Assembly: GCA_002914805.1 (NCBI GenBank)
Contig: JXTB01000006.1
Span: 606,092-670,091 of the forward strand
DNA length: 64,000 bases
Direction: 5' to 3'
From: Parasponia andersonii
Taxonomy: Eukaryota > Streptophyta > Magnoliopsida > Rosales > Cannabaceae
Made by a program: the position numbers and the translations under genes
Notes under the pieces: generated by a model
Databases searched by the model: none
Seen by the model: only the letters and a program-made list of their open reading frames with translations
What the model was told of the DNA's origin: nothing
In this document: positions 1-9,961 of the stretch, piece after piece
Position numbering within the stretch: position 1 is the stretch's first letter
Layout: each line of letters begins with the position of its first letter

Positions 1-495
1 CTGGCAAGTTTTTGCTTTGCACAGCAGTTTACTCTTCGCACGTTTTCTCGGGTCATCGACGAGCGACGTGAATCCCAAAGTGCGAGCTTTTTCGAGGTCT
101 GCTGGCAAGTTTTTGCTTTGTACAGCAGTTTACCCTTTGCACGTTTTCTCGGATCGTCGACGAGCGACGTGAGTCCCAAAGTGCGAGCTTTTTCGAGGTC
201 TGCTGGCAAGTTTTTGCTTTACACAGCAGTTTACCTTCGTACGTTTTCTCGGGTCATCGACGAGCAACGTGAGTCCCAAAGTACGAGCTTTTTCGAGGTC
301 TGCTGACAAGTTTTTGCTTTGCACAGCAGTTTACCCTTCGCACGTTTTCTCGGATCGTCGACGAGCGACGTGAGTCCCAAAGTGCGAGCTTTTTCGAGGT
401 CTGTTGGCAAGTTTTTGTTTTGCACAGCAGTTTACTCTTCGCACGTTTTCTCGGGTCGTCGACGTGCGACGTGAGTCCCAAAGTGCGAGCTTTTA
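1..495 (-). repeat. 101-bp tandem repeat in the element's 3' untranslated region
   Basis: About 4.9 head-to-tail copies begin at 1, 102, 203, 303 and 404 (spacings 101, 101, 100, 101). Each holds the words ctggcaagtttttgcttt, cacgttttctcgg and gtgcgagctttttcgagg. Copies differ by a few substitutions only, so the array is young or homogenised. It may continue left of the window. Tandem repeats between pol and the 3' LTR are a known trait of Tat-lineage elements and a known source of satellite DNA. Confidence 0.95.
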
Positions 496-552
496 TTGTA
501 CGAGTGGTGCGTATGATTTTTTGCCTGTGCAACTGAGGCTTGGGGTCTGCTA

Positions 553-720
553 CTATGGGCGGACCCTTTTCTGTAGTTAGCCAAAAACACAGAGGCAGAC
601 CCTTTCCATAGCAGCATAAAACGTCTGGTCTGTCTTTGTGGGCAGACTGCCTTTTCTGTATCTGCACAAAACATCGGGTCTGCCTTTGTGGACAGACCCA
701 TTTTCTGTAGCAGTCCAAAA
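553..720 (-). repeat. Degenerate short repeats in the 3' untranslated region
   Basis: Four imperfect copies of a block of roughly 45-55 bp share a pattern of ggcagac or gacagac, then ccttttctgta, then an A-rich stretch (starting near 553, 594, 641 and 689). They are distinct from the 101-bp array next door. No coding function is visible. Confidence 0.6.
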
Positions 721-818
721 TATGAATTCATGCGGCAAAAAAGGAACTTGACCTGTTTTGGATTTAAACTTTTCAATAATATAAGCATTCACATGGTCTT
801 ATATCATAAGTATGTGTC

Positions 819-1990
819 TTACATGTGATACTCCTTCAGGTGTTGAGCATTCCACGTGTTCGGCACGTTTTTCCCCGTTTTTAGTTCCTTCAGGATATAT
901 GCTCCATTGTCGAGCGTTTTGATTACTTCATAGGGTCCGACCCAATCCCTGACGTTAAATCGTCAGGCACTAACCTTTTTCGCAAAGTAAGACCTAGCTT
1001 GCTGGTGGTATGAAACCAAGTGGACCAAAGCCATGCTTCTCATTTCTTCTAGGAGGTCTGTGTTGCGGCTTAACTGGCATTCGTTTAGGGGGGAATCTTT
1101 TACCACTTCGGAGCGGAGGGTCGGGAGGCCGACCTCGGTCGGGATCATAGCCTCTGATTTGTAGACCATGGCGAACGACGTTCTCCCGATAGATCTCCCC
1201 TCTGTGGTTCGATGGGCCCACACAACGGCTGGCAGTTCTTTTAACCACTTGCCTTTAGCCTCCTGCAAGTTCTTTTTGATATTACTGAATATGACTTTGT
1301 TCGTCGCTTCTGCTTGGCCGTTCCCCTGGGGGTAGTTCACGGAAGAGAAACTGAGCCTTATGTCGTATAGCTCACACAATTCCTTAAGCTTAGCATTTTG
1401 GAACTGCGCACCATGGTCGGCGTGTATCTCTTTTGGGATCCTGAATCGGCAGATTATGTTCTTCCAGATGAAATTAATCGTATCTGCCTTATTAACTGTC
1501 GTGTAGGCTTCTACCTCTACCCACTTGGTAAAATATTCCGTGGCCAGCAGGACGTATCTCTTTCCTCTTGGACTTTTGGGGAGCTCCCTGATGATATCCA
1601 GACCCCACTTGGCGAACGGCCAGGGAGTTATGTTCGAATGAAGAATTTCCGCGGGTTGATGTTTCATCGGGGCGAACCTCTGGCATTTATCACATTTTTT
1701 TACAAATTTGGTTGCCTCCGTCATCATGTACGGCCAAAAGTATCCGGCTGTTAGAGCCTTGTGGGCGAGGCTGCGCCCGCTGGAGTGATTGCCACATACT
1801 CCCTCGCGGATTTCTTCCATTAACTTTTGCGCTTCGACGAGGCCTATGCAGCGTAGCATCGGACCCATTGTCGATCTCCTGTATAACTGCTCGCCCACCA
1901 TTGAGTACCTGGCAGCTTTTAATCTGACTGACCTCGCTTCTCGGGGGTCTGTGGGCAGGTTTCCCAACGTCAAATATTGCGTGATGGGCC
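819..1990 (-). pseudogene. Integrase domain of the Tat element, broken
   Basis: Integrase joins the cDNA copy to host DNA. The open part (1973-963) keeps the zinc-binding H-x7-H-x22-C-x2-C motif (residues 63, 71, 94, 97 counted from 1973) and the catalytic triad: D126 (1596-1598), D186 (1416-1418) and E222 (1308-1310), with the usual 35-residue D-E spacing. A GRSIGRTSFAMVYKSEAMIP block typical of plant Ty3/gypsy integrases follows. A TGA at 963-965 cuts the frame, which then continues unbroken to a TAA at 819-821 and ends in WNAQHLKEYHM. The C-terminal part is shorter than in relatives: about 20-25 residues seem missing just after the TGA, between FNVRDW and GPYEV. The frame is shifted relative to the upstream RNase H by a 4-bp duplication at 1988-1995. 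Confidence 0.93.
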
Positions 1991-1995
1991 TGCCT

Positions 1996-2510
1996 CATCC
2001 ACCCATCGTCAGCAGCGCTAGTTGCGAACACGTGGTGCGCAGGGGTCTGTGGGGGGTCTGTCATGCTCCCGCTGTCTAAAAGAACCTCTATGCTTTCAGT
2101 GGTGCCCCCGATTGATGCACTCTTAGCTAACCCGTCAGCCCTCTGGTTCATCTCCCTGGGGACTGATTCGATGCTGAAATTGCCAAAGCGAGCTTTTGCC
2201 CTCATCACCTTGGAGAAGTACCTGTGCAACTTCGGTTCTTTTACTTCAAAGTCCCCCCTGACCTGACCTGCGATCAACTGCGAGTCGGTCTTCACGGCGA
2301 TGTCCTCTACCCCAAAATGTAGTGCCAACTCGAGGCCTTGCAACAATGCCTCGTACTCTGCCTCGTTGTTAGTCACTCGGAAACTGAGCCTCAATGCTTT
2401 CTCAACCCTGAGGCCCGTTGGGGTCTACAGGACTATCCCGATTCCCGATCCTGAGGCATTCGTGGATCCGTCCGTGTAGAGCGTCCAGGCTGAAGGGGGG
2501 TGAAGCTGAG
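1996..2510 (-). pseudogene. Second (archaeal-type) RNase H domain, broken
   Basis: This is the extra RNase H that defines the Tat lineage. Visible in order are YTDGST (near 2475, first catalytic Asp), NNEAEYEALL (catalytic Glu, near 2365), VKTDSQLIAGQV (catalytic Asp, near 2290) and NQRADGLAKSAS (last Asp, near 2135). A TAG at 2425-2427 interrupts it between the first and second motifs; the flanking sequence stays in frame across the stop. The linker toward integrase ends in a 4-bp tandem duplication (1988-1995) that shifts the frame. The four acidic motif residues appear intact. Confidence 0.9.
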
Positions 2511-3990
2511 ACATCTGATTCAGGTCATGCCGCTCGCCAAAGGATTCGATTTCCACCAGAAAATCTGCCATGACCTGCCCTTTCTTTGCTGTCCGAGGCT
2601 AATACTTGATATCGTATACCCCCAGCTCGATGGCCCACTTAGTCAATCGTCCCGACAGGTCTGGTTTGGCCAAGATTTAGCGGATGGGGAAATCCGTATA
2701 CACAGTGACCGAGTGCACCTCAAAATACTACCAGAGCTTCTTTTTAGCATTGACCAGAGTGAGGACCAACTTTTCTGCCACACTATATCGGGTTTCGGCA
2801 TCTAGGAGTATGCGGCTTATATAAAACACCGGCTTCTGTTTACCGTCTTGGTCAATGAATAGTACGGCACTGATTGCTACTTCGGACACCGCTAAATAAG
2901 CGTACAGATGCTCCCCTTCTGACGGGGAAGCCATGATAGGTGGGTGGCTCAGATACAGCTTGAGGTCTGCCAGTGCTTTGTCCTGTTCTTCCCCCCAGAT
3001 GGCCGTAGAGTTTTTCTTCAGGCATTGGAAGAAAGGCTTGCATCGGTCAGACATTTTGGATACGAATCAGCTGAGAGCGGCTACCTTCTCGGCCAGGCGT
3101 TGGACCTCTCGAACGGATGAGGGTCTTTGCACATTCGTGATCGAGGTCAGTTGGGTTGGATTTGCTTCAATACCCCTCCGGCTCACGATATGCCCCAAGA
3201 ATTGCCCAGAGGATACCCCGAATGCACACTTTTTGGGATTCAGACGCATCTGATGCTGCCTCAGGATCTGAAAACATTCGTCCAGGTGCCTCAGATGGTC
3301 TGAATCCTCTCTGCTCTTTACGACCATGTCGTCGATGTAGACCTCCATAGTCTTTCCTAGCAGCCTGGAAAACATCTTATTCATGAACCTTTGGTAGGTT
3401 GCCCCTGCGTTCTTCAGGCCAAACGGCATTCGCTTGTAGCAGTACAGACCTCGCTCTATGATAAAAGCCGTGTGGATCTGGTCTTCCGTGTACAGGGGAA
3501 TCTAGTTGTATCCGGAGTAGGCATCCAGAAAGCTCATCCTATTGAATTCCTCTGTCACGTCTACCATTTGGTCGATTCTTGGCAGGGGGAAACTATCCTT
3601 CAGGTAGGCCTTGTTCAGGGTGGTGAAATCTATGCAAATACGGTCGTCGCCGTTTTTCTTTTTTACCACTACCGGGTTGGAAACCCACCGCGGGTATATG
3701 ATCGCCCTATTTTTCTCTGGTGTGAATCTTCAGGGTTTCTACCTGACTGAGGGGAAATAGGGTTCTATATTCAGCCAATGACAGGAGTGTGCGGGGTCTA
3801 TCCCTGGCCTATCATCGTGGGACCACGCAAAGACGTCCTTATTCCGCTTTAAGAATCCCAGCATTTCGTTCTTTTGTTCCTCGGGTAATAAGGCTCCGAT
3901 TAGGATCACCTTCGCCGGCTCTTCCTCTTTCAAAGGGACCGCTACCAGCTCCTCGATCGTGGATTACAGACCGTTAAATTCTTCTTCGAT
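2511..3990 (-). pseudogene. Reverse transcriptase and first RNase H domains, broken
   Basis: Reverse transcriptase copies the element RNA into DNA. On one frame I read a VFAWSHDDRPGID block (near 3830), VVVKKKNGDDRICIDF (near 3660), FPLPRIDQMVD, SFLDAYSGYN (catalytic Asp), MPFGLKNAGATYQRFMN (3429) and VYIDDMVVKS, whose YIDD box lies at 3328-3339. RNase H follows (AYLAVSEVAISAVLF, RYSVAEKLVLTL, then LSGRLTKWAIEL). Stops in this frame sit at 3964, 3739, 3730, 3502, 3067, 2728, 2677 and 2599 (lower coordinate of each codon). Relatives carry about 16-20 more residues between the EKNRAI and YPRWVSN blocks, so an in-frame deletion near 3705 is likely. Confidence 0.93.
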
Positions 3991-4625
3991 TTGCCTCATG
4001 TACGCTGGCAGGCGGTCCTTTGATTGCTATCCGTCTCCAGCTGCGGCACTTGCGCTCGCATCGGCTCCCCTCAGGGCGGCTGAAAAGTATTTCCTTGCAG
4101 AGGCCTGGTCTCGCTTGATGTCAATCGTATACGTACCATCCTTTGATTGGCATCTTAAGACCTGATGAAGGGTGGAAGCGACCCCATGCATGGCGTGGAT
4201 CCATCCCCTTCCCATGATGACGTTGAAGGAGGATTGGCAATCAATGACGATGAAATCCATGTCCAAGCATCTCTCGGCTGCACAGACATTAAGGGTCACA
4301 ACGCCCAAAGGACAGAGCCTTGTGTTGTCGAAAGCGAACAGCGGTTGAAAGGTTGGCCTGAGTGCGCTCCTATCCAGACCCATATTCTCAAATGTGCTGA
4401 AGAATAGGATATCGACACTGCTTCCACCATCGATCAAGACCCTTCCGACCAATACGGAGCCGATCTGCAGTTTGATCACCAAGGGATCGTCGTGAGGATG
4501 GCACACCATGGTTAGATCTTGCTAGGTAAAAACGATGGGGGTAACGGATGTGCAGCCTTCCCCCGACATCAAGTGGTTGACGGAGTGTCCCATCCCCCTC
4601 AAGCACTTTGCCCTACCCTCGGCTC
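3991..4625 (-). pseudogene. Aspartic protease region of gag-pol, broken
   Basis: Retroelement aspartic protease processes the gag-pol polyprotein. The open stretch 4509-4027 has PHDDPLVIKLQIG, then VLIDGGSSVDILF with the catalytic Asp at 4429-4431, and later FNVIMGRGWIHAM, the usual flap-distal block. Stops sit at 4522-4524 (TAG, just upstream) and 4027-4029 (TAG, downstream). This frame is offset from gag; the switch is most simply explained by loss of one base in the A-run at 4626-4629 (TTTT on the plus strand), because reading across that point joins the two frames in a plausible linker. Confidence 0.88.
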
Positions 4626-6233
4626 TTTTAAGGCATTTTTCTTTTTCTCTTGATCGTGGATCGGCTCTGGCCTGCCCACAATGGTCGGCACTATCCTGAG
4701 GGTCTGCACTCCTGACCCAGAGGCTTGAGCCTGCTTCCCTTTCTCAGTCTTGGTAATGTCTTGCCGCGGCTGGGCTTCGTCGGTTTTCACGTACTGTTTC
4801 AACCTGCCAGCATGGATCGCCAACATAACTTGAGCATAAAGGTTGCGGCAGTGGACGGTGTCGTGCCCAAAGTCTTTGTGGAACTAGTAGTACCTGCTCC
4901 TATTCTTCATATGCTCAGGGACGCCAGATTTGGGTGGGTCCTTAAAAATGCCCCTGTCCCTATTTTGGAGGTAGATCACGTCAATCGGCATGTTGAGCTC
5001 ATACTTGGGCAGAGGATCACGGGTCGTCTTCCTTCTCTTGCCTCCCTCCTAACTGTCTCGGACGGGGACTTCCTGCTTCGAGGCCGGCCCTTGGCCCGGC
5101 GAGGGCCTCTTCACCCTTTGCGGGGCCGGGGGTTGTACTGGCGTCGTTGTTACTGCAGCAGAGGTCTTGGGCGCCTTCTGGTGGCTTTCCAGCACCCTGA
5201 ATATCCCTTCTGACTTTGCATGGAAGTCCGCCATATCGTACGAAAGATTTAGAAGGAGGTGATCCGACAACATTGATCCTGGCTGCAGGCTCCAGACGAA
5301 CGAGCCTGCGGCTTGGACCGATTCTGCGTTATGGACTAGTGACATTACCTCGAGGAAACGCGAGAGGTACTCCCATGGGGATTCATCTGTGACCTGCTCC
5401 GAACGGTCTAGGTCTCGCATGGTTTTTTATTATCTTCGGACACCTGTGTACTATTTCAGGAAAAGTCTGCAGAAGTCTTCGAACCCGTTTATGGACTTTT
5501 CTGGGAGCTGCCTGAACCATAGCAGGGCTGGTCCCACAAGGGTCGTAGAGAAGACTTTGCAAGTCACAGCCTCATCCCTGGTCTCTAAGGCCATCTTCTA
5601 CTAGAAGTGGTATATGTGGTCGAGGGGGTCAGTCTTCCCCTCGAACGGCCTGAAAGTCGGGGTCGTGAAATCCCTAGGCCTGGGTTCCATCTGGATCCAG
5701 TCAGCGAAGGCCGTCCGGTTGATGCCTCGCACAGTTTGTTCTGCCAGATCATCGGGGGTCTGGCTATGATGGTTGCCGAGTCTCTTACCAAACTCTGCCA
5801 TCATCTCTTGCTTCTAGTCAGGGGGTGTACCCCCAGGGCTTTCGTGGTGTCTTCTGCCTGTTGCCCCCCTGGTTTGGAAAGGTCTCGACTGGCTTTGTCG
5901 TACCCCCTGCATCCGTGACCCGGATGGGGCGGGAGCTTCTCTCCGCGGTTGGCTTCTGAACTCTTGTTGGACCTCTTCGTCGAAATCTTCTCTCCACTGG
6001 GTCCTATCTTCACTTGCTAGCAAACCTTCGAGGCGAGCGTTATCTCTGCGTACCTCTGCAACCTCATCCCTTAAACCCAGGACGGTCTCGTGGGCCATCT
6101 CTGCCTTCCTATTTGCTTCCGCCAGGGCGGCAAGCATCTGATCCAGCTTCTGTCCCAGATCTGGTCGTTCTTCTCGGGAGCTTCCTTCGACATCGGGACG
6201 TGTGCTCCTGGTTGTCATTCTTGAGGGTGCCAT
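4626..6233 (-). pseudogene. Gag region of the Tat element, broken
   Basis: Gag packages the element RNA. The start is the ATG at 6231-6233 (MAPSRMTTRS), about 100 bp inside the 5' LTR. The first 100 residues contain a coiled-coil stretch (LDQMLAALAEANRKAEMAHE onward). The capsid-like core (DPLDHIYHF, LVGPALLWFRQLP, ESPWEYLSRFLEVM) matches the plant Ty3/gypsy gag core. A nucleocapsid-type FHKDFGHDTVHC block lies near 4870. In-frame stops are at 5814, 5601, 5598, 5451, 5430, 5427, 5049 and 4884 (lower coordinates). The frame is otherwise continuous from 6233 to about 4630, which is why the stops can be counted with confidence. Confidence 0.9.
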
Positions 6234-6309
6234 CGGACGTTGTATAACTTTTTTTGTTCGGGGAGAGCACGGTCGTGAGTCCCTTACTCTTTTTCCCACG
6301 CTCAACCTA

Positions 6310-6327
6310 TTCCCACAGACGGCGCCA
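6310..6327 (-). promoter_or_regulatory. Primer-binding site
   Basis: On the minus strand this reads TGGCGCCGTCTGTGGGAA, three bases inside the LTR. Retroelement primer sites start with TGG, the complement of the tRNA CCA tail. The first nine bases match the tRNA-Asp 3' end as I remember it, and the rest does not match well, so the primer tRNA is uncertain. Confidence 0.8.
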
Positions 6328-6623
6328 AACTGTTGGAGCGGTTTCTCACCAGCCGTCCACGTGTCTCGAACTGCTGATGCTGTATCCTCCAACTGTCCAC
6401 ATGTCCTTGTTGTCTCAAAGTCCTCTGAACTCCAAACAAAATCTGAGAGGCGGGGGTGGCTACCTGCAAAGACTCTCCGATACTTAAGTCAGTGGTTTAT
6501 CTTTTACACAGGGTAGCAAGAAAAATATTTCAGTATGAATATCTATCTATTTCTTGTTCACAGACTTTTCTATCTATATCTGTTTTTAAGCGTACATGCC
6601 CCTTTCGGGAATGCATGGCTCTT

Positions 6624-6631
6624 ATATATGT
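6624..6631 (-). promoter_or_regulatory. Probable TATA box of the LTR promoter
   Basis: The minus strand reads ATATATAAG here, a good plant TATA box, about 390 bp upstream of the gag ATG and roughly mid-LTR, as expected for the U3/R boundary. Transcription would start near 6590-6600. Confidence 0.5.
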
Positions 6632-6910
6632 AGTCCTGAGATAGTGAACCGTGTGGTTCTCAATCTCAGGACTGAGTACCTTTCATCTCAAAATCTTTTT
6701 TAGCAGTCACGAGCTGAGATTTCGGCGATCTCCTCTGTGCTACCGTGGCCTGATTTTCGCCGCCTCCTTTGGCTTCAATCTGTCAGGAGTAAGATCTGGG
6801 TAAATCGCTGTTCTGTCAGGACGGCTTGTCCCTGGCACACACCTACCTAGAATCGCATTAAATGCTCTGTCTGGGTCTGGAACTGTGAGTCGCTTTCCAT
6901 TGTATTCAGT

Positions 6911-7032
6911 CGGAAGACCCTTGGGGCTTCTGACCCTCTTGACTGTTGAGGTAAGGGCCGCTGTTCTCAGATGGCAGACCTTTGGGGCTTCCGACCCCCA
7001 TCTGTCGAGGTTGGGGTAAGACTGGGCTAAAC
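6911..7032 (-). repeat. 61-bp direct duplication within the LTR U3
   Basis: Two diverged copies are offset by 61 bp. Both contain ttggggctt followed by ygaccc and end in gttgaggtaagg or gaggttggggtaag. Duplicated U3 segments often act as enhancers; here that is only inference. Confidence 0.6.
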
Positions 7033-7454
7033 CGTCCGGGGTCAGTGATGGACTCGGCCCTAACCTCGGACGGCCCAATGGCCGATTGTGAGATCACGTG
7101 CGATCCGCGTGGCCTTCCACGTGGCATATGGCTCGGGAACGGGCCCCACACCCACTTAGATAATATTTTCATTAAGTTTTCTTAGAAAAATATTTCTATT
7201 GCACATATATAATACATATATATATATATATATATACACAGATATATAAAAGGAAACCTAGCATTTTTTATAATTAAATTTTATAAGTTGAAAGTACGTA
7301 AATGCGTTCATTAACGTTTGATTTGACGTCTCAGTGTTAGAATGTGATTTACACAGCATATAAAGAAAAATACATCTTTAAAAAATTCTCAGTTATTTTC
7401 CTAAAAAATTGTAAAAATAACTTAAAGGATTTGTAGTTGGGAAAAGGGAACATA

Positions 7455-8340
7455 CTCTACAAGAAATAGCAGATATTGCCGCGACATATGTCGTCGGAAT
7501 AATCCGCTATATCGTTATTATTTCTTCGAATATTTTATTAGTGCGACAATGTCAAGACAATAACTTGTGATAATAGTACAGTTGTTATAGAACTCTATTG
7601 CGACGACATTATCTTGTCGTCGCAATATAATCTCAATTATTGTAACGACATATTTTGTAATCTTAAAAACTTAAAAAATATTTAAAAATAATTATTGCAA
7701 CGACATTCGTCGCGATAAAAAGATATTCTATTGCAACGACATTTGTCGCGGCAATAGCATTTGCGATGGCCGCAAAAGAGGTTAATTATTTTTAACAAAA
7801 AATTTAATAAGTAATGTTTGTTTTTTAACTTAAAGGATTAATTAATCAAATTATTTAGAATTATGATCTTTAAAAAACAAATCAAATTAACTATAAATAA
7901 TATTAAAATAATAAAAAAAAACATTAATAACATTGATTAACATGTTTATAAATATTTAATGTCATACAAAAATAAAATATAGTAGTAACTAGTTCAAAAA
8001 CGTATAATATAATAGTAAACATAAAGCTAATCGTCATCTAAGTACTCGTTCTCGTCATCCTGATCGGGCTGATTTGAAGAGGACGATGGTCGCACCGCAG
8101 GAATGGTCCGAAGCACGAGTGCTCGAAGCTCATCTAATTGCCTTCGAGTATCTTGCAACTCGGAGCGTGTATCCTGCATCTCAGATCGTAACTGCTCATT
8201 CTCCTGAGTTGATGGACGTAGTGTCTGATGGGATAGAAACTGAGGAGTAGAACTAGATATAGTCGTCGAGTTCGGGGGAGTATCTAGTGAATTGCGTACT
8301 GCTTGCACTTGATCATTGTACAAAGCTTGTCATTGATTTA
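7455..8340. mobile_element. CACTA (En/Spm) transposon fragment, one end only
   Basis: The left edge reads CTCTACAAGAAATAGCAG, one base from the CACTACAAGAAA end typical of CACTA elements. For about 320 bp inside it there are many short direct and inverted copies of gcgacgacat and its complement (for example 7600-7625), the subterminal motif repeats that transposase binds in this superfamily. A CACTA-type ORF end follows at 8323-8027. No matching right end was found, so the fragment is truncated. Confidence 0.7.
8027..8323 (-). pseudogene. C-terminal fragment of a CACTA-associated coiled-coil protein
   Basis: A 98-codon open stretch has a Ser/Thr-rich start, a heptad-like coiled coil (ENEQLRSEMQDTRSELQ and on to LDELRALVL) and an acidic tail ending DDENEYLDDD. 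This resembles the C-terminus of plant Ptta/En/Spm proteins. It has no ATG: the stretch begins at a TTG directly after an in-frame TGA, so it is the tail of a broken gene. Its closeness to the CACTA end at 7455, with its own stop facing that end, fits a 3'-terminal gene of the element. Family assignment is by pattern only. Confidence 0.5.
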
Positions 8341-9059
8341 TTTTCTTCCTACTGTCAATCTATTACAGTCTAACTTTCATCCATATGTATAATATTCACT
8401 TTATTTGTCCAACGAATCAAATGGGGAATTTTTCCACGCGTTATCAAAATAAGTACATAAAGAATATATAATAAACTTGAAACATATTTATTCTTCAATC
8501 TACATTTGTGTGTTTCTAGAAATCATTATTCTAGAGTCTTTACAACGTATCTTGTTAAGTTTAAAATGTTTTGAAAAAAAATGAAATTAAAACTGCAAGA
8601 GCAATTGCTTTTCTCTGAAAGTCAATATAATTGTCATGGAAATAAACAGCTCGAGAATAATAAGTTGATGTAGGATTCAAACAAAACCCTTTGAAAATTA
8701 CCTATATTTCTCAATATGCACTTGTATTTTTTAAGAAACGATACTCTCTCACCCCCATTTAGTGAGGCCATGGAGTCGATGCATGGAACCATGGCAAAAA
8801 CTAGACAAATAGAATTTTCATCACGTACTAATTCCAATTCAAGCTCGTACCCATAAACCAATATTGTCATTTCATCAACCTAATACGAACTTGAATTCCA
8901 ATAAAGCATTTAAAAAGCTCTAAAATTCAAAATATTCTAAGGCAACATTATAATTTAGAAACAAATTAGTACAAAAATTTCACTTAACAAAATTCTCAAA
9001 ATAAAAAGGACTATAGGCGTAATAATAATAATATTAACGATATATATATATATATATAG
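8341..9059. other. AT-rich stretch with no recognised feature
   Basis: No convincing ORF, repeat or RNA gene was seen. The minus-strand ORF at 8634-8870 has no recognisable motif and reads like chance. Confidence 0.5.
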
Positions 9060-9475
9060 GTACAAATCTAGTAGGTTTTTTTTTTCTTGTTTATAGTTAC
9101 TATTTTTCTCAATTAAAAATGATTGGGTACGTCTTTTTATAGTAAAAGGTGTAGAGAAAAAAACATTAAGTAAAGAGTATTTATTTTTTTTATTTTTATT
9201 CAACTATTTAAATTATAGTAGCGGTTAGGTAACGATTCAACAACTAAAAATTAAAAAAAAAATCTATAAATAGATAAAAACAAATGATTACGAAAGTTTT
9301 TTTTTCAACAATTATAAATGATCACGTATATTTTTTCATGGTAAAAAATTGAGAGAAAAAATATTAAATACTAAATAATAAATTTTTATTTTTTATTTTT
9401 TTAACAATTCAAATTAACTATAATAGCGATTAGATAATTAGATAATAATTCAATAACTAAAATTAAAAATGTATA
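9060..9475. repeat. About 200-bp tandem duplication
   Basis: Two diverged copies (near 9060-9260 and 9261-9475) share aaatgat, a run like gtagagaaaaaa, ttcaaatta and atagygrttag in the same order, offset by about 200 bp. The first opens with ctagtaggttttttttttc, which resembles the inverted ends of the MITE at 35361-35589, so this may be a decayed relative. Confidence 0.55.
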
Positions 9476-9494
9476 GACCTAATAGAGTGGGAAC

Positions 9495-9496
<2 letters not shown>

Positions 9497-9541
<45 letters not shown>
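9497..9541. repeat. (TA)n microsatellite
   Basis: About 22 uninterrupted TA units. Other long TA runs lie near 9930-9957, 28293-28324, 37829-37870 and 39406-39434. Confidence 0.95.
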
Positions 9542-9542
<1 letters not shown>

Positions 9543-9924
9543 GAAGGAATAAATTTGGAGTAACGAAAATGAATCTGCGAAAGAAAATTTAAGAGGAATA
9601 AATAAAAATAAGAACCCAGATCTTAATCAGCATTCCAAATTTAAGGCCCGGCTACGTATCACTAAATATATTCATTATATTTTCTCAACCTCACGTGAAC
9701 TATTGTACATCCAAAAGTTAAAAAAACAGCCAACCTCTTCTAGACCGAATTTCCCTAGCTGATCACGTGAAATTGTCAAAATAATAATGATAACAATAAT
9801 AAACCAACATAAGCATAATAAATAAATTATTCAAGTTTGTTAAAACCAAAAAAGGAAAATTTTAAAAGATAAAAGATATAAATGAAAGAAAAAAAATCTG
9901 GACGAAGTGCAACTTATCCATCCT

Positions 9925-9957
<33 letters not shown>

Positions 9958-9961
<4 letters not shown>

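Larger units (their letters stand above)
1..7150 (-). mobile_element. Ty3/gypsy LTR retrotransposon, Tat lineage, 3' LTR outside window
   Basis: Read on the minus strand the order is 5' LTR (7150-6331), primer-binding site, gag, protease, reverse transcriptase, RNase H, a second RNase H, integrase, then a long 3' untranslated region with tandem repeats that runs off the left edge. A second, archaeal-type RNase H between RNase H and integrase is the hallmark of the Tat lineage of plant Ty3/gypsy elements. The gag start is the ATG at 6231-6233 and the natural end is the TAA at 819-821, so gag and pol were probably one frame of about 1,800 codons. The copy is dead: 20 premature stops, two frameshifts and two probable in-frame deletions. 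The target-site duplication cannot be checked because the other LTR is not in view. Confidence 0.93.
6331..7150 (-). repeat. 5' LTR of the Tat element
   Basis: The LTR is bounded by TGT at 7150 and ACA at 6331 on the minus strand, giving about 820 bp. The inner edge is fixed by the adjacent primer site. The outer edge is the change from a GC-richer sequence to AT-rich flank near 7150; TGGG ending at 7154 is the alternative. It holds the promoter for gag-pol and a 61-bp direct duplication. Confidence 0.75.

Noticed and set aside
118..718. Several repetitive short ORFs near the left edge
   Set aside because: They are translations of the 101-bp and shorter repeats in a retrotransposon 3' untranslated region.
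819..6233. Stop codons in gag-pol being read as amino acids (a variant code or RNA editing)
   Set aside because: All three stop types occur, two frameshifts and probable deletions are also present, and plant nuclear genes use the standard code. Deamination explains the pattern more simply.
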